The position numbers and the translations under genes were made by a program. A DNA stretch of 64,000 nucleotides, from contig NZ_FUYV01000013.1 of the NCBI RefSeq assembly GCF_900168165.1, positions 62,001 to 126,000 on the forward strand, read 5' to 3'. Source of the DNA: Alkalitalea saponilacus. Lineage in GTDB: Bacteria; Bacteroidota; Bacteroidia; Bacteroidales; Marinilabiliaceae. Shown in pieces: positions 25,260 to 34,568 of the stretch. A model generated the notes under the pieces. The model saw only the letters and a list, made by a program, of their open reading frames with translations, was not told where the DNA came from and searched no databases. The stretch's first letter is position 1. Every line of letters begins with the position of its first letter.

Positions 25260-26735
25260 CTAATACGATCGTGCAAACAACACTCGCTTTGGAGAAGGTT
25301 TACCACTAACCATACACTTACCCTCTTCATTGGGCGCATCCAATGGGATACAACGAATGGTAGCTTTTGTTTCGGCTTTAATTTTTTCTTCAGTTTCGGA
25401 AGTCCCATCCCAGTGACAGAGGAAAAATCCACCTTTATCATCCAAAAGTTGCTTGAACTCCTCGTAATCGTCCACTTTGGTAGTGTGTTCAGTTCTATAA
25501 TCAAGTGCTTTTTTGAAGATATTCTCCTGAATATCATTCAATAGAGATTCAATCTTTCCGGTGATACCTTCCAGTGGCATAACCTCTTTGGTAAGTGTAT
25601 CCCTACGAGCAACTTCCACGGTTCCGTTTTCAAGATCGCGGGGGCCAATGGCCAAACGAACGGGTACACCTTTTAATTCGTACTCTGCAAATTTCCAACC
25701 GGGTTTACGCTTATCATCATCGTCATATTTCACCGAAATACCGAGTGATTTCAGTTCAGTCACCAATTTTTCGGCTACTTCTGAGATTTTGCTTAACTCT
25801 TCATCTTTTTTGTATATCGGCACAATGACTACCTGGGTAGGTGCTAGTTTGGGAGGCAAAACCAATCCGTTATCATCAGAGTGGGTCATGATTAGTGCAC
25901 CCATTAGTCGTGTTGAAACGCCCCATGAAGTTGCCCATACATGCTCAATTTTCCCTTCTTTGTTGGTGAAAGTTACGTCGAAAGCTTTGGCAAAATTTTG
26001 ACCAAGAAAGTGCGATGTACCTGACTGAAGAGCCTTTCCATCCTGCATCAAAGCTTCAATGGTTAAAGTTTCCAATGCACCGGCAAATCTCTCGTTGGCA
26101 GTTTTATATCCTTGAACCACCGGCATTGCCATCCACTGCTCAGCAAAATTGGCATAAACACCAAGCATGGTTTCAGTTTCTTTTATCGCTTCCTCTTTGG
26201 TTGAATGGGCAGTATGTCCTTCCTGCCATAAGAATTCAGCAGTTCTCAAAAACAATCTGGTACGCATTTCCCATCTTACCACATTTGCCCATTGATTAAC
26301 CAAAATTGGTAAATCACGGTAAGATTGAATCCAGTTTTTATAAGTATTCCAGATTATGGTCTCAGATGTTGGACGAACAATATACTCTTCTTCAAGTTTG
26401 GCATCCGGGTCAACGATTACACCTTTACCATCAGGATCATTTTTCAGTCTGTAATGAGTAACTATAGCACACTCTTTGGCGAAGCCATCTACGTGAGCAG
26501 CCTCTTTGCTAAAAAATGATTTTGGAATAAACAGGGGGAAATAAGCATTTACGTGTCCGGTTTCTTTAAACATATCATCCAAAACACGTTGCATCTTCTC
26601 CCAAATAGCGTAACCGTAAGGCTTTATTACCATACACCCACGCACGGAAGAGTTTTCAGCCAAATCAGCTTTTAGCACCAAATCATTGTACCATTGTGCA
26701 TAACTCTCGGAGCGGCTTGTTAATACTTTTGCCAT
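25260..26735 (-). CDS. proS: Prolyl-tRNA synthetase, archaeal/eukaryotic type
   Basis: A 491-aa class II aminoacyl-tRNA synthetase that charges tRNA-Pro. It belongs to the short type without the bacterial editing (INS) domain. Motif 2/3 regions are visible ([21 protein letters not shown] split over about 137-158; [19 protein letters not shown] region near 268). The anticodon-binding domain follows, and the C-terminal extension ends in -RSY, the terminal tyrosine typical of this type. The type is normal in Bacteroidota. TATTTTTG (26798-26805) may be its -7 element. Confidence 0.95.
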   Translation of the reverse strand: MAKVLTSRSESYAQWYNDLVLKADLAENSSVRGCMVIKPYGYAIWEKMQRVLDDMFKETGHVNAYFPLFIPKSFFSKEAAHVDGFAKECAIVTHYRLKNDPDGKGVIVDPDAKLEEEYIVRPTSETIIWNTYKNWIQSYRDLPILVNQWANVVRWEMRTRLFLRTAEFLWQEGHTAHSTKEEAIKETETMLGVYANFAEQWMAMPVVQGYKTANERFAGALETLTIEALMQDGKALQSGTSHFLGQNFAKAFDVTFTNKEGKIEHVWATSWGVSTRLMGALIMTHSDDNGLVLPPKLAPTQVVIVPIYKKDEELSKISEVAEKLVTELKSLGISVKYDDDDKRKPGWKFAEYELKGVPVRLAIGPRDLENGTVEVARRDTLTKEVMPLEGITGKIESLLNDIQENIFKKALDYRTEHTTKVDDYEEFKQLLDDKGGFFLCHWDGTSETEEKIKAETKATIRCIPLDAPNEEGKCMVSGKPSPKRVLFARSY

Positions 26736-27290
26736 AAATATGATTAATTCAAAAATAATGAATCTAAAACTCTATCTGTGTGTCACATTTTGAGGCACAA
26801 AAATAGGAATTATCGCCTTAAAAAGAGCGAAAAATCATTAATAGTTTATGGAAACAGGAAGATTCAACTCCGCACATTAACTTAAACTTCAATAATACAA
26901 ATCTGGCTTACTGATAATTACATAAAATACATCTCACAAAATATGCACTGTTAACAAAAAAATAAAAACGATTGCGGACCCTAGATGCGCTAGGAATACC
27001 AATAACGATTATTCAGTCGCTATATGCCACCTACAGAGGCTTAATAAAAACCGTAATTAGAATTTAAACAGGTTATAAAACAGGGCCTAAATATGGCTTC
27101 TGTTTAAATTCGGTTGCCTCACGAAAACACCTTCATTGTTTGCATATTTGTAAACAAACAGCCATATTTGAGTAATATTTCACATATTTTAGAAATATTT
27201 TATATAAATAAGCAAATCAAAGAAAAAGAGATATGTTTTGGTATAGTATTTGCTAAATTAAAAGTAGCAAACCAATGAGGAGGAGATATT
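26736..27290. other. Long AT-rich intergenic region between proS and the lipoprotein gene
   Basis: These 555 bp hold a candidate -7 box for proS (26798-26805), a small CCTAG/CTAGG hairpin near 26982-26996, an 11-bp perfect inverted repeat (27061-27110), and a strong GAGGAGGAG ribosome site before the ATG at 27291. Such Shine-Dalgarno sites are uncommon in this phylum. No gene was recognised. Confidence 0.55.
27061..27110. repeat. Inverted repeat with 11-bp perfect arms
   Basis: AATTTAAACAG (27061-27071) and CTGTTTAAATT (27100-27110) are perfect reverse complements separated by 28 bp, about 180 bp before the lipoprotein gene. Confidence 0.6.
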
Positions 27291-28943
27291 ATGAAAGCTA
27301 TAAAATTAACAACTGCACTGGTAAGCGTAATGATTCTTGCATCCTGCGCATCAACTAATTTGACAGGACCTGGAGTTTATTACGATGATATTTATTTTGT
27401 ACCAGGATCCAGTCGTGAAAATGTGCATCAGGCATTCTCGCCTGTACCCTCATTGACTGGTGAAGATAGAAAAAATGAAAGGCGTGATTTGGCCATTCAG
27501 CAAAATGAATTCGAAAGAAGCCAAAGATCTCGTGAACAGCAAGACCTTCGTGACTTTTCAGGAATTCAGGAAGAGTATGCTGCCATTCTGAGTGATGAAA
27601 ACATTCAGGAAACGGATACTTTACTCTATTTTAATGAAGAAACCGGATATTGGTTAGATGGTTTTAGAGGCTCTGCCTCGGATCGAAATTATGCAGAACG
27701 CATCATCAGGTTTCATGGACCTGCCGTACGTATCCCATATCACTCTCCAGCTTTCAGTGAGATTGTATATTTCAATCATTATGACTGGAATGTATATATA
27801 GACGGACATTATGCATACGCAGTTCCAGCTTGGCATAACAGATGGTATAACAGTTTCTACTTCGGAGGATGGCACGGTCGTCCATTTGGATGGGGCATGA
27901 ATTGGCACTTTGGCTCGCCATATTATTCTAGCTTTGGCTGGCATAGCTGGCACTCCCCTTGGTACGCAGGCCATTACTGGCACTGGCACAGACCATATTA
28001 TTGGGGCGGATTCCACAGACATTACCATTACCATTACCACCCATATTATGCTCATCACAGGCCATACAATCACAGACCACATACTACCCGTCCTGTTGTA
28101 TATCAAGGATTCAGAGGTAGCTTAAGCGGAGACAGCCGTGGAACGGCATCTGTTGGTAGAAGCGAAGGTCTGAGAAGCACCACCGACAGAGCCCCAAGAA
28201 CCTCTTCAGACGATCGCATGGCACGAACATCCACTTTAGATGCACGTGAAAGATCAAGCCGGGTATCAGGAAGCGCAAGCGGAGCGATCGCCAGAGGAAC
28301 CAGTGGTGACGGGGAACTTAGATCTACAAGAGAAAGTTCTGCTTCATCTCGCGGAAGTTCTGAGACAGCTGTGCGTAGAAGCTATACTCCTACATACTCT
28401 CAACCGGAAGGAAACACGAGACCAACATACAACCGGGCGACGTATACAAGGGTGAGTAATGCCAATAATACAAGGCAGGCACAAACCACCGGAACAGTTC
28501 AGGGAGCAAGTAGTACAACCCGGCAAGTGCAACAAACATCACGTACGACAACTCAGCAAAACACAAGGTCAGTGCAATCAGCGCCAACCAGACAAGACAT
28601 TCAAAATACCGGAACCCGTCAATCCGGAACAACAACCAGGCAAAGCGCACCTGCGACGTACCAACGAGGTAGCAGCAGCACACCTCAAAGACAATCAGGT
28701 GTTCAGAGTTCTCCTTCAAGGACTGCAACACCATCCAGATCTGTTGCGCCAGCGAGAAGCAGCACACCTTCAAGGTCGGTTGCTCCATCAAGCAGCAGCT
28801 CTCCATCTAGATCGGTCGCTCCATCTAGTAGCAGTTCGCCATCAAGATCGGTTGCTCCATCAAGCAGCAGTGGGTCTTCAAGTAGAAGTTCAGGTGGAAG
28901 TAGTAGCTCAAGCAGTTCTTCATCCAGAGGTGGACGTCGTTAA
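27291..28943 (+). CDS. Lipoprotein with His/Tyr/Trp-rich middle and Ser/Arg/Thr-rich repetitive tail
   Basis: The function is unknown. The 550-aa protein has a lipobox (ILASCAS, Cys19). The N-terminal region (20-165) is mixed and partly charged. A segment of about 165-270 is extraordinarily rich in His, Tyr, Trp and Gly (for instance YWHWHRPYYWGGFHRHYHY), a likely metal-binding or aromatic surface. From about 275 to the end it is low-complexity Ser/Arg/Thr/Gln/Gly, finishing in four 12-residue units SRSVAPSSSSSP-like and a poly-Ser/Gly/Arg end. The tail is strongly basic and probably disordered, perhaps contacting LPS, peptidoglycan or nucleic acid. It is preceded by a strong GAGGAGGAG site. 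It is a single gene. Confidence 0.82.
   Translation: MKAIKLTTALVSVMILASCASTNLTGPGVYYDDIYFVPGSSRENVHQAFSPVPSLTGEDRKNERRDLAIQQNEFERSQRSREQQDLRDFSGIQEEYAAILSDENIQETDTLLYFNEETGYWLDGFRGSASDRNYAERIIRFHGPAVRIPYHSPAFSEIVYFNHYDWNVYIDGHYAYAVPAWHNRWYNSFYFGGWHGRPFGWGMNWHFGSPYYSSFGWHSWHSPWYAGHYWHWHRPYYWGGFHRHYHYHYHPYYAHHRPYNHRPHTTRPVVYQGFRGSLSGDSRGTASVGRSEGLRSTTDRAPRTSSDDRMARTSTLDARERSSRVSGSASGAIARGTSGDGELRSTRESSASSRGSSETAVRRSYTPTYSQPEGNTRPTYNRATYTRVSNANNTRQAQTTGTVQGASSTTRQVQQTSRTTTQQNTRSVQSAPTRQDIQNTGTRQSGTTTRQSAPATYQRGSSSTPQRQSGVQSSPSRTATPSRSVAPARSSTPSRSVAPSSSSSPSRSVAPSSSSSPSRSVAPSSSSGSSSRSSGGSSSSSSSSSRGGRR
28734..28877 (+). repeat. Four tandem 36-bp units in the lipoprotein tail
   Basis: Units begin at 28734, 28770, 28806 and 28842, each encoding S-R-S-V-A-P followed by six Ser-rich residues. 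Third-position differences between units show that they are not a recent exact duplication. Confidence 0.75.
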
Positions 28944-28971
28944 AATTTAGATAAAATTCTCCTCAAATTTA

Positions 28972-29005
28972 TTTTCCCTCAGTTTTTGATAAAACTGAGG
29001 GAAAA
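28972..29005 (+). terminator. Strong hairpin after the lipoprotein gene
   Basis: TTTTCCCTCAGTTTT (28972-28986) pairs perfectly with AAAACTGAGGGAAAA (28991-29005) around TGAT. It lies 29 bp after the stop. The stem ends in A/T pairs but no U run follows, so it may act in termination or in mRNA 3'-end protection. Confidence 0.65.
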
Positions 29006-29170
29006 TAAAACTCATTGATTTGTTAAAAAATTAACGAAACGGGTTAGATTGTTTTCACATCTTTCTGTAATATTTGAATTAGGTTCATATTAGAATTAAA
29101 CAATTAAGTAATACAACGACCCCTCCTGAGTATAGAATCATAATTCCGATAAATTAATTAAACTCATTAT

Positions 29171-29231
29171 GATGAAACTAGCCTTGATTTTAGTTCTCAC
29201 ACAGGATAATGATTATATGGCGAGTTTCATC
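29171..29231 (+). other. Leader hairpin with a 22-codon micro-ORF upstream of the OmpP1-like gene
   Basis: GATGAAACTAGCC (29171-29183) pairs with GGCGAGTTTCATC (29219-29231), 12 of 13, with a 35-nt loop, 28 nt before the next ATG. The same stretch carries a micro-ORF starting at 29169 and ending with TAA at 29235-29237. Either could be a regulatory leader. Nothing else supports translation. Confidence 0.4.
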
Positions 29232-29259
29232 TGGTAATTAAAAAATAAATTATAAGCAG

Positions 29260-30975
29260 ATGAAAAGATATATAGGTGCTCTGGCCTTTCTAACAGCTTC
29301 ATTAATGGTAACAGGCCAAACAACAGAAGATGCCATTCGGTTTACATCAAGCCAGCCCACCGGAACGGCCAGAAGCATGTCTTTGGGGAATGCCATGGGT
29401 TCATTAGGTGGTGATTACTCCAGCATTGGGATAAACCCGGCTGGTATTGCAGTTTATAGAAGTAGTGAATTCACCTTCACTCCCTCATTTCGTTTCGACA
29501 GAACTGAAGCCGATTACTATGGATTGAAAACCGATGACGACAGAATTACCATGCCTTTCCAGCAAATTGGGTTTGTTGGAACTTATAAGCCAATTAGGGA
29601 AGCAACAAGCGGAATAATAAGCACACATTTTGCCATAGGCTATAACCGAAATAAAACGTTTTCAAGAAAAACGTATATAAACGGTTTAAACATTGGCTCA
29701 TCATTATTGGATATGTTCACCCATAATGCCAATATGGGAAGAATGGATAACTTATATGAAAGACTTGCGTACGATGCATTTTTATTGGACAGAAACCCTT
29801 TTGCATCAGAAGTAGCGAGCATGTTTCCAAATGAATCATATCCGCATAACTATTTGAATGCATTTGAATACAACAGGTTTAATGTTGATGATGAGAACGG
29901 ATTTCCTAGTTATGATTTGGCTGTTCCGCAATGGGGACCTCTGGATGGAATAAATCAGACCCGGATTTTATCAGAAAGCGGAAGTTCAGGAGAGTTTAAT
30001 ATAGCTGCGGGAGCAAATATCAGCCATACGTTCTATATTGGAGCATCATTAGGAATCCCGGTTTTTTCATATACCAGAAACATGGATCATTTTGAGGAAG
30101 TTGCAGGAGGCAGAAATAATTATGCAAATTTCCCTGAACAGCTTGAAGGGTATTATGAATACCGATGGCTTGAATCAGAACAACTTTGGCTGGATACCGA
30201 AGAAGAAGGATTCTTTGGTCTTGACGATTACACATTCAGAGAAAGAATAACCACAAGAGCCACCGGAATCAATCTAAAAACCGGAATCATCTATAAACCC
30301 ATTAATGCATTGCGAATTGGTGCTGCGTTTCACACACCCACATTCTTTTCCGTTGACAATGAATATACCACAAGGATTATTGCTGACCAGTTTTTAATTG
30401 ACTTAAGTGACGATGAAGAAACTTACCTGTTTTATGATCTGGACAGATTTGATGAACGCCGTTATGCAGAAAACTCCTACAACTTTCGCACGCCATTTAA
30501 AGCAATAGGAAGTGTATCGTATTTATTTGGAACACGTGGACTAATAAGTGTTGATTATGAGTACACAGATAACACAAGCATGCAATATCGAAGTAAGAGT
30601 TCAAGCATAGCGGATAAAGCTGCGGTTTCTGAGCTCAATAATCAAATCAACAACACCTTCAGAGCTACACACAACCTGAGATTTGGAGCAGAATTTCGAC
30701 CTACAGAGACTGTGACTTTGCGTGGAGGATTTGCCAATTATCAAAGTCCTTATCAATCGAACCATTTCAGAAGTGGTGATAAAACCCAAACATACTCTTT
30801 TGGAGTTGGTTACAGAATGCAGAACATGTTTGTGGACGTTGCCTACATGATGAGAAACCAAAAATACATGTATTCGATGTACTATGCTCCACATATTGAA
30901 GAAGAGTTTCAGGAGCCTGTTTCCATGATAGCCAACACTCATACGTTAGCAGTAACTCTGGGCTGGAGGTTTTAA
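29260..30975 (+). CDS. OmpP1/FadL-family outer membrane barrel
   Basis: A 571-aa outer-membrane protein with a Sec signal peptide (cleavage near VTGQ-TT, about residue 20). The mature N-terminus has the conserved plug-like segment 'GTARSMSLGNAMGSLGGDYSSIGINPAG' in overlapping pieces (about 35-62), characteristic of OmpP1/FadL/TodX-like channels. About fourteen amphipathic strands with acidic loops follow. The protein ends in Trp-Arg-Phe, a C-terminal aromatic typical for BAM-dependent barrels. FadL relatives move hydrophobic compounds such as fatty acids or aromatics. The substrate here is unknown. A leader hairpin precedes it. Confidence 0.87.
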   Translation: MKRYIGALAFLTASLMVTGQTTEDAIRFTSSQPTGTARSMSLGNAMGSLGGDYSSIGINPAGIAVYRSSEFTFTPSFRFDRTEADYYGLKTDDDRITMPFQQIGFVGTYKPIREATSGIISTHFAIGYNRNKTFSRKTYINGLNIGSSLLDMFTHNANMGRMDNLYERLAYDAFLLDRNPFASEVASMFPNESYPHNYLNAFEYNRFNVDDENGFPSYDLAVPQWGPLDGINQTRILSESGSSGEFNIAAGANISHTFYIGASLGIPVFSYTRNMDHFEEVAGGRNNYANFPEQLEGYYEYRWLESEQLWLDTEEEGFFGLDDYTFRERITTRATGINLKTGIIYKPINALRIGAAFHTPTFFSVDNEYTTRIIADQFLIDLSDDEETYLFYDLDRFDERRYAENSYNFRTPFKAIGSVSYLFGTRGLISVDYEYTDNTSMQYRSKSSSIADKAAVSELNNQINNTFRATHNLRFGAEFRPTETVTLRGGFANYQSPYQSNHFRSGDKTQTYSFGVGYRMQNMFVDVAYMMRNQKYMYSMYYAPHIEEEFQEPVSMIANTHTLAVTLGWRF

Positions 30976-31104
30976 TAAGAAGTTAAGGGTTGGTAGTTGA
31001 GTTAATAAGCAGAAGCAACTGAACAGCCTATTTAGTTTCATTCTCAACTTTTCCCATATTATTTTCGAAGTCTCGAAAGTTTAACTAAAAACGAAAATAA
31101 TAAG

Positions 31105-31683
31105 ATGGAAAAATCATTGAAAGGAACTGAAACTGAAAAAAATCTACTGAAAGCATTTGCCGGAGAATCGCAAGCCCGCAGCCGTTACACCATGTTTGCC
31201 AAGCAGGCTCGCAAAGAGGGATACCGTCAGATTGAAGCCATTTTTATGGAAACTGCAGAGCAGGAATTGGAGCATGCGAAACGATTCTTCAAGTATTTAG
31301 AGGGAGGCATGGTTGAAGTAACAGCTACTTTCCCTGCGGGAAAAGTAGGAACTACGGCCGAAAACCTAAAAGCCGCCGCCGAAGGAGAAAACGAAGAGTG
31401 GGCTGACCTCTATCCTGAATTTGCCGAAATAGCTGCAAAAGAAGGGTTTCAAAAAATCGCCAATGCTTTCAAAAACATCGCCAAAGTAGAAAAAGAGCAT
31501 GAAGCAAGATATTTGGCATTGTTGGCAAATGTTGAAAACGGAACGGTTTTCGAGAAGGAAGAGAAAGTTCGCTGGAAATGCAGAAACTGCGGTTTTGTTC
31601 ATGAATCACAAAAAGCACCAAAAGTTTGTCCTGCATGCGATCACGACCGTGAGCATTTTGAAGTGGATTGCCAGCATTACTAG
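31105..31683 (+). CDS. rbr: Rubrerythrin
   Basis: A 192-aa non-haem diiron peroxidase with a C-terminal rubredoxin domain, which reduces hydrogen peroxide in anaerobes and microaerophiles. The ferritin-like domain has Glu21 (AGESQARSRY), Glu54-x-x-His57 (QELEHAKRFF) and Glu129-x-x-His132. The rubredoxin iron is held by Cys159, Cys162, Cys175 and Cys178 (WKCRNCGFVH, KVCPACDHD). It stands alone with its own terminator. With tpx and ahpC it indicates an organism that meets oxygen but lives at low oxygen. Confidence 0.95.
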   Translation: MEKSLKGTETEKNLLKAFAGESQARSRYTMFAKQARKEGYRQIEAIFMETAEQELEHAKRFFKYLEGGMVEVTATFPAGKVGTTAENLKAAAEGENEEWADLYPEFAEIAAKEGFQKIANAFKNIAKVEKEHEARYLALLANVENGTVFEKEEKVRWKCRNCGFVHESQKAPKVCPACDHDREHFEVDCQHY

Positions 31684-31718
31684 AAATTAACACATAAGGC
31701 ACAAAAGAAATAATTTAG

Positions 31719-31749
31719 GAGCACGGAGAAATCCGTGCTCTTATTTTTT
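31719..31749 (+). terminator. Terminator of the rubrerythrin gene
   Basis: GAGCACGGA (31719-31727), GAAA loop, TCCGTGCTC (31732-31740), then TTATTTTTT: a textbook intrinsic terminator 36 bp after the stop. Confidence 0.88.
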
Positions 31750-31754
31750 AATTG

Positions 31755-31762
31755 TAAATTTG
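31755..31762 (+). promoter_or_regulatory. Possible -7 box of fmt
   Basis: TAAATTTG matches TAnnTTTG and lies 19 bp before the fmt ATG, directly after the upstream terminator. A -33 TTG is missing. Confidence 0.4.
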
Positions 31763-31780
31763 CATTCAAACAACTGATCA

Positions 31781-32740
31781 ATGGAAAATCTTCGTATCGT
31801 TTTCATGGGCACACCTGAGTTTGCGTCATATAGTTTAAAAGCACTTTCGCAGGCCGGCGCAAACATAGTGGCAGTCATTACAGCTCCGGACAAACCGGCA
31901 GGACGTGGACGCAAACTCACACCTTCACATGTAAAAGAAACTGCTCTGGAACTAAACATACCAATACTTCAACCTGAAAAATTAAAAGACCCCGTATTTC
32001 TGGAAGAACTTAAAAGTTATAAACCCGATCTGCAAGTGGTAGTGGCTTTCAGAATGCTACCCGAACAAGTCTGGAACCTTCCGCCAAAAGGCACCTTCAA
32101 CCTACATGCGTCACTTTTGCCTCAATACCGTGGTGCTGCTCCCATAAATTGGGCAGTGATCAACGGAGAAACAGAAACCGGTGTCAGCACTTTTTTTCTG
32201 AATCATGACATTGATACCGGCAATATTATTCTGCAACAAAAAGTTGTCATAGAACCGGAAGATGATGCCGGCACAGTCCATGATAAGCTAATGGAAACCG
32301 GAGCCCGGCTGGTTGTAGAAACCGTGAATTCCATTACTGAAAACAACATCAAACCAATCCCTCAGGAGAAATTAATAAAAGACGTTGAACTTAAGCCCGC
32401 TCCCAAGATTTTTAAAGAGGATTGCAAAATAGACTGGAATCAGCAAGTTATGGCCGTGCACAACAGAGTTCGGGGACTAAGTCCATATCCCGCAAGCTGG
32501 ACCGAAATAGAAACCCCCGATGGCAAAACCACCACCATGAAAATATTCAAAACCATACCAAGACCTTCCAGTGATCTAAAACCCGGAGAAAGTCGTACCG
32601 ATGATAAAACATATATATTAGTTGGCACAGCTGATGGTGATTTGGAAATTAAAGAACTTCAACTTGCCGGCAAAAAACGTATGACATTGGTTGATTTTCT
32701 TAAAGGTAACAACTGGCAAAACGGAACTGTTTTGAAATAA
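31781..32740 (+). CDS. fmt: Methionyl-tRNA formyltransferase
   Basis: It formylates initiator Met-tRNA with 10-formyl-THF. The 319-aa product has the GART-like N-terminal domain with the catalytic triad Asn107, His109 (FNLHASLLPQYRG) and Asp145 (HDIDTG), in the positions known for E. coli Fmt (108/110/146). The C-terminal tRNA-binding barrel spans about 210-319 and starts near the conserved IDWNQ..AVHNRVRGLSPYP. It appears monocistronic, with no adjacent def. Confidence 0.95.
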   Translation: MENLRIVFMGTPEFASYSLKALSQAGANIVAVITAPDKPAGRGRKLTPSHVKETALELNIPILQPEKLKDPVFLEELKSYKPDLQVVVAFRMLPEQVWNLPPKGTFNLHASLLPQYRGAAPINWAVINGETETGVSTFFLNHDIDTGNIILQQKVVIEPEDDAGTVHDKLMETGARLVVETVNSITENNIKPIPQEKLIKDVELKPAPKIFKEDCKIDWNQQVMAVHNRVRGLSPYPASWTEIETPDGKTTTMKIFKTIPRPSSDLKPGESRTDDKTYILVGTADGDLEIKELQLAGKKRMTLVDFLKGNNWQNGTVLK

Positions 32741-32871
32741 CTACTGCTTGCAAATTATCAGGTAATAATTATATTTGTGTTATTAACGTTTTCAGAAGGT
32801 TTGTACACTAAATAACAGAATTCAAGTACGAACTGTCCATTATTAACGCCATACGAAACATCTATAAAGCA

Positions 32872-33828
32872 ATGATCAATAAATTTTCGAGTCAGGGTTT
32901 ACTCTTATTTGCGATTCTATTTTTTCAGATTTCGGAGATTACAGCCCAAAACCGCATTACCCGAGAACAATATATTGAAACTTACAAGGACTGGGCCATT
33001 GAGGACATGAGGCGCTCAGGAATACCGGCTTCTATCAAACTGGCTCAAGGCATTTTAGAATCTGCCAGCGGCAATAGCCGTCTGGCCGTTGAGGCCAACA
33101 ACCATTTTGGTATAAAATGTCATACAGGATGGGAAGGAGAGAGAGTTTTTCATCATGACGATGCCAGAAACGAATGCTTCAGAAAATATAGAAATCCCCG
33201 ACAATCTTTTGAAGACCATACGACTTTCTTAACTACACGTCCAAGATACTCTGGATTGTTTGAATTGGCCACTACCGATTATAAAGGCTGGGCAAACGGT
33301 CTGCAACAAGCCGGTTATGCCACCAACCCCAACTACGCCAGGCTATTAATTAGAATCATAGAAGAGAATCAGCTATATCTTTTAGATCAGGACATTTCTG
33401 AAACAGCACGTCGCTCACGCAGGGAAACACAGAGAAGAGACACTTCCGGAGAACTGGTTATTGATCCGTTTGGCAAGCGCCAAACAGCATATAATAACGG
33501 GGTAAGATATGTAATGGTTGAACCCGGAGACACCTTCGAAAGTTTGTCAAGGATCTTTAACCTCAGAAGCTGGGAAATCCCAAGCTATAACGATCTTCCG
33601 GCCAATGCCGACATCAATAAATACCGAATTCTTTATATTGAGAATAAAAGAAGAAACTCACATCCCGATCATCCATTTCACATTGTAAAAGAAGGTGAAA
33701 CAATGCATGAAATCAGCCAGCAATACGGGGTCAGATTAAACCGACTATACCATTTTAACAGGATGCAAGATGGAGAGCAACCTAAAGCGGGCGACAGACT
33801 TAATTTACGACGACGCATTAGGCAATAA
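32872..33828 (+). CDS. Secreted glucosaminidase with two LysM domains
   Basis: A 318-aa exported peptidoglycan hydrolase. Signal peptide to about residue 26 (EITAQ-N). The glucosaminidase domain (about 30-180) has the catalytic Glu in AQGILESASGNS and the conserved NNHFGIKCHTGW and FRKYRNPRQSFEDH. A short basic linker precedes two LysM repeats, VMVEPGDTFESLSRIF (about 222-237) and FHIVKEGETMHEISQQYG (about 262-279), which bind glycan strands. It probably acts in cell separation or wall turnover. It lies 15 bp upstream of cdd. Confidence 0.92.
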   Translation: MINKFSSQGLLLFAILFFQISEITAQNRITREQYIETYKDWAIEDMRRSGIPASIKLAQGILESASGNSRLAVEANNHFGIKCHTGWEGERVFHHDDARNECFRKYRNPRQSFEDHTTFLTTRPRYSGLFELATTDYKGWANGLQQAGYATNPNYARLLIRIIEENQLYLLDQDISETARRSRRETQRRDTSGELVIDPFGKRQTAYNNGVRYVMVEPGDTFESLSRIFNLRSWEIPSYNDLPANADINKYRILYIENKRRNSHPDHPFHIVKEGETMHEISQQYGVRLNRLYHFNRMQDGEQPKAGDRLNLRRRIRQ

Positions 33829-33843
33829 CCTAACAGGTGAATT

Positions 33844-34323
33844 ATGCAATCCCATAAAATGACCATAAGTTATACAGAATACCAATCTGTTGATCAATTA
33901 TCCCCCGGCGACAGGGAGTTAGCAGAGAAGGCAATTATCAGCGCAACATCAGCATATGCTCCGTATTCTGGATTCAACGTGGGCACCGCCATCAAACTAA
34001 AAAATGGGGAAATAATTTGTGGAAACAACCAGGAGAATGCTGCATACCCCTCAGGCTTATGTGCCGAAAGAGTGGCTCTATTTTACGCCGGCGCAAACTT
34101 CCCGGATGTTCCTGTCTCTTCCATGGCTGTTGTGGCCCTAAAAAATGGTGAAATAACAAATCAGGTGATTTCACCATGCGGCAGCTGTAGGCAGGTTATT
34201 GTTGAAACCTCTCATCGATATAAGCAAAATTTCCCGATTATACTAATCGGGAAACACAACATTGTAAAAATTGATGACGCAACAGGCCTGCTTCCATTAA
34301 TCTTTGGGCCTGATAATTTTTAA
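33844..34323 (+). CDS. cdd: Cytidine deaminase
   Basis: It hydrolytically deaminates cytidine and deoxycytidine in pyrimidine salvage. The 159-aa homotetrameric type has Cys73 and Glu75 in LCAERVAL, and Cys112/Cys115 in SPCGSCRQV, giving the three zinc cysteines and the proton-shuttling Glu. Start at 33844 is chosen for the nearby AGGTGA. ATG at 33859 is an alternative and would remove five residues. Its last bases overlap the convergent xseB gene by 4 bp. Confidence 0.93.
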   Translation: MQSHKMTISYTEYQSVDQLSPGDRELAEKAIISATSAYAPYSGFNVGTAIKLKNGEIICGNNQENAAYPSGLCAERVALFYAGANFPDVPVSSMAVVALKNGEITNQVISPCGSCRQVIVETSHRYKQNFPIILIGKHNIVKIDDATGLLPLIFGPDNF

Positions 34324-34520
34324 TCCTCAATCTCGTTTAACACTTTTACCACCTCATCTTCTGTTTTGGTGAGTTTATCCCTGCATAGACGAATCAATTC
34401 TGATACACGTTTTACTTTTTCGGATAAATCATCCACATCTAACTCCTCATTTTCCATTTGCTCCAGAACCTCTTCTATTTCAGCAATGGCCTCACTATAT
34501 TTCAATTTCTTTTTGCTCAT
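34320..34520 (-). CDS. xseB: Exonuclease VII small subunit
   Basis: A 66-aa helical protein typical of XseB, which coats the large subunit of exonuclease VII. The core LKYSEAIAEIEEVLEQMENE, then 'DLSEKVKRVSELIRLCRDKL', is the conserved coiled-coil pattern. In most genomes xseB directly follows xseA. Here a histidine kinase gene (34569-35510) lies between them on the same strand. The start is 48 bp after that kinase. Confidence 0.9.
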   Translation of the reverse strand: MSKKKLKYSEAIAEIEEVLEQMENEELDVDDLSEKVKRVSELIRLCRDKLTKTEDEVVKVLNEIED

Positions 34521-34568
34521 AGTAAAATTTTGAGATTTTGTATTCAGCTTTAAAGTTACAAAAAACTT

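Larger units (their letters stand above)
28944..29259. other. Intergenic region before the OmpP1-like gene
   Basis: These 316 bp hold two hairpins, at 28972-29005 and 29171-29231. TAATATTTG near 29068 is a one-base-long variant of the -7 box but lacks a TTG at the proper distance. Confidence 0.5.

Noticed and set aside
25561-26001. 146-codon ORF antisense to proS
   Set aside because: It lies wholly within a well-conserved synthetase gene, and its composition mirrors the complementary strand.
28734-28877. CRISPR-like array (36-bp periodicity)
   Set aside because: Units are contiguous with no spacers and encode an in-frame 12-residue protein repeat.
28459-28950. 163-codon ORF in another frame of the His-rich lipoprotein gene
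   Set aside because: It is a by-product of the low-complexity Ser/Arg repeat; the lipoprotein frame has a signal, lipobox and ribosome site.
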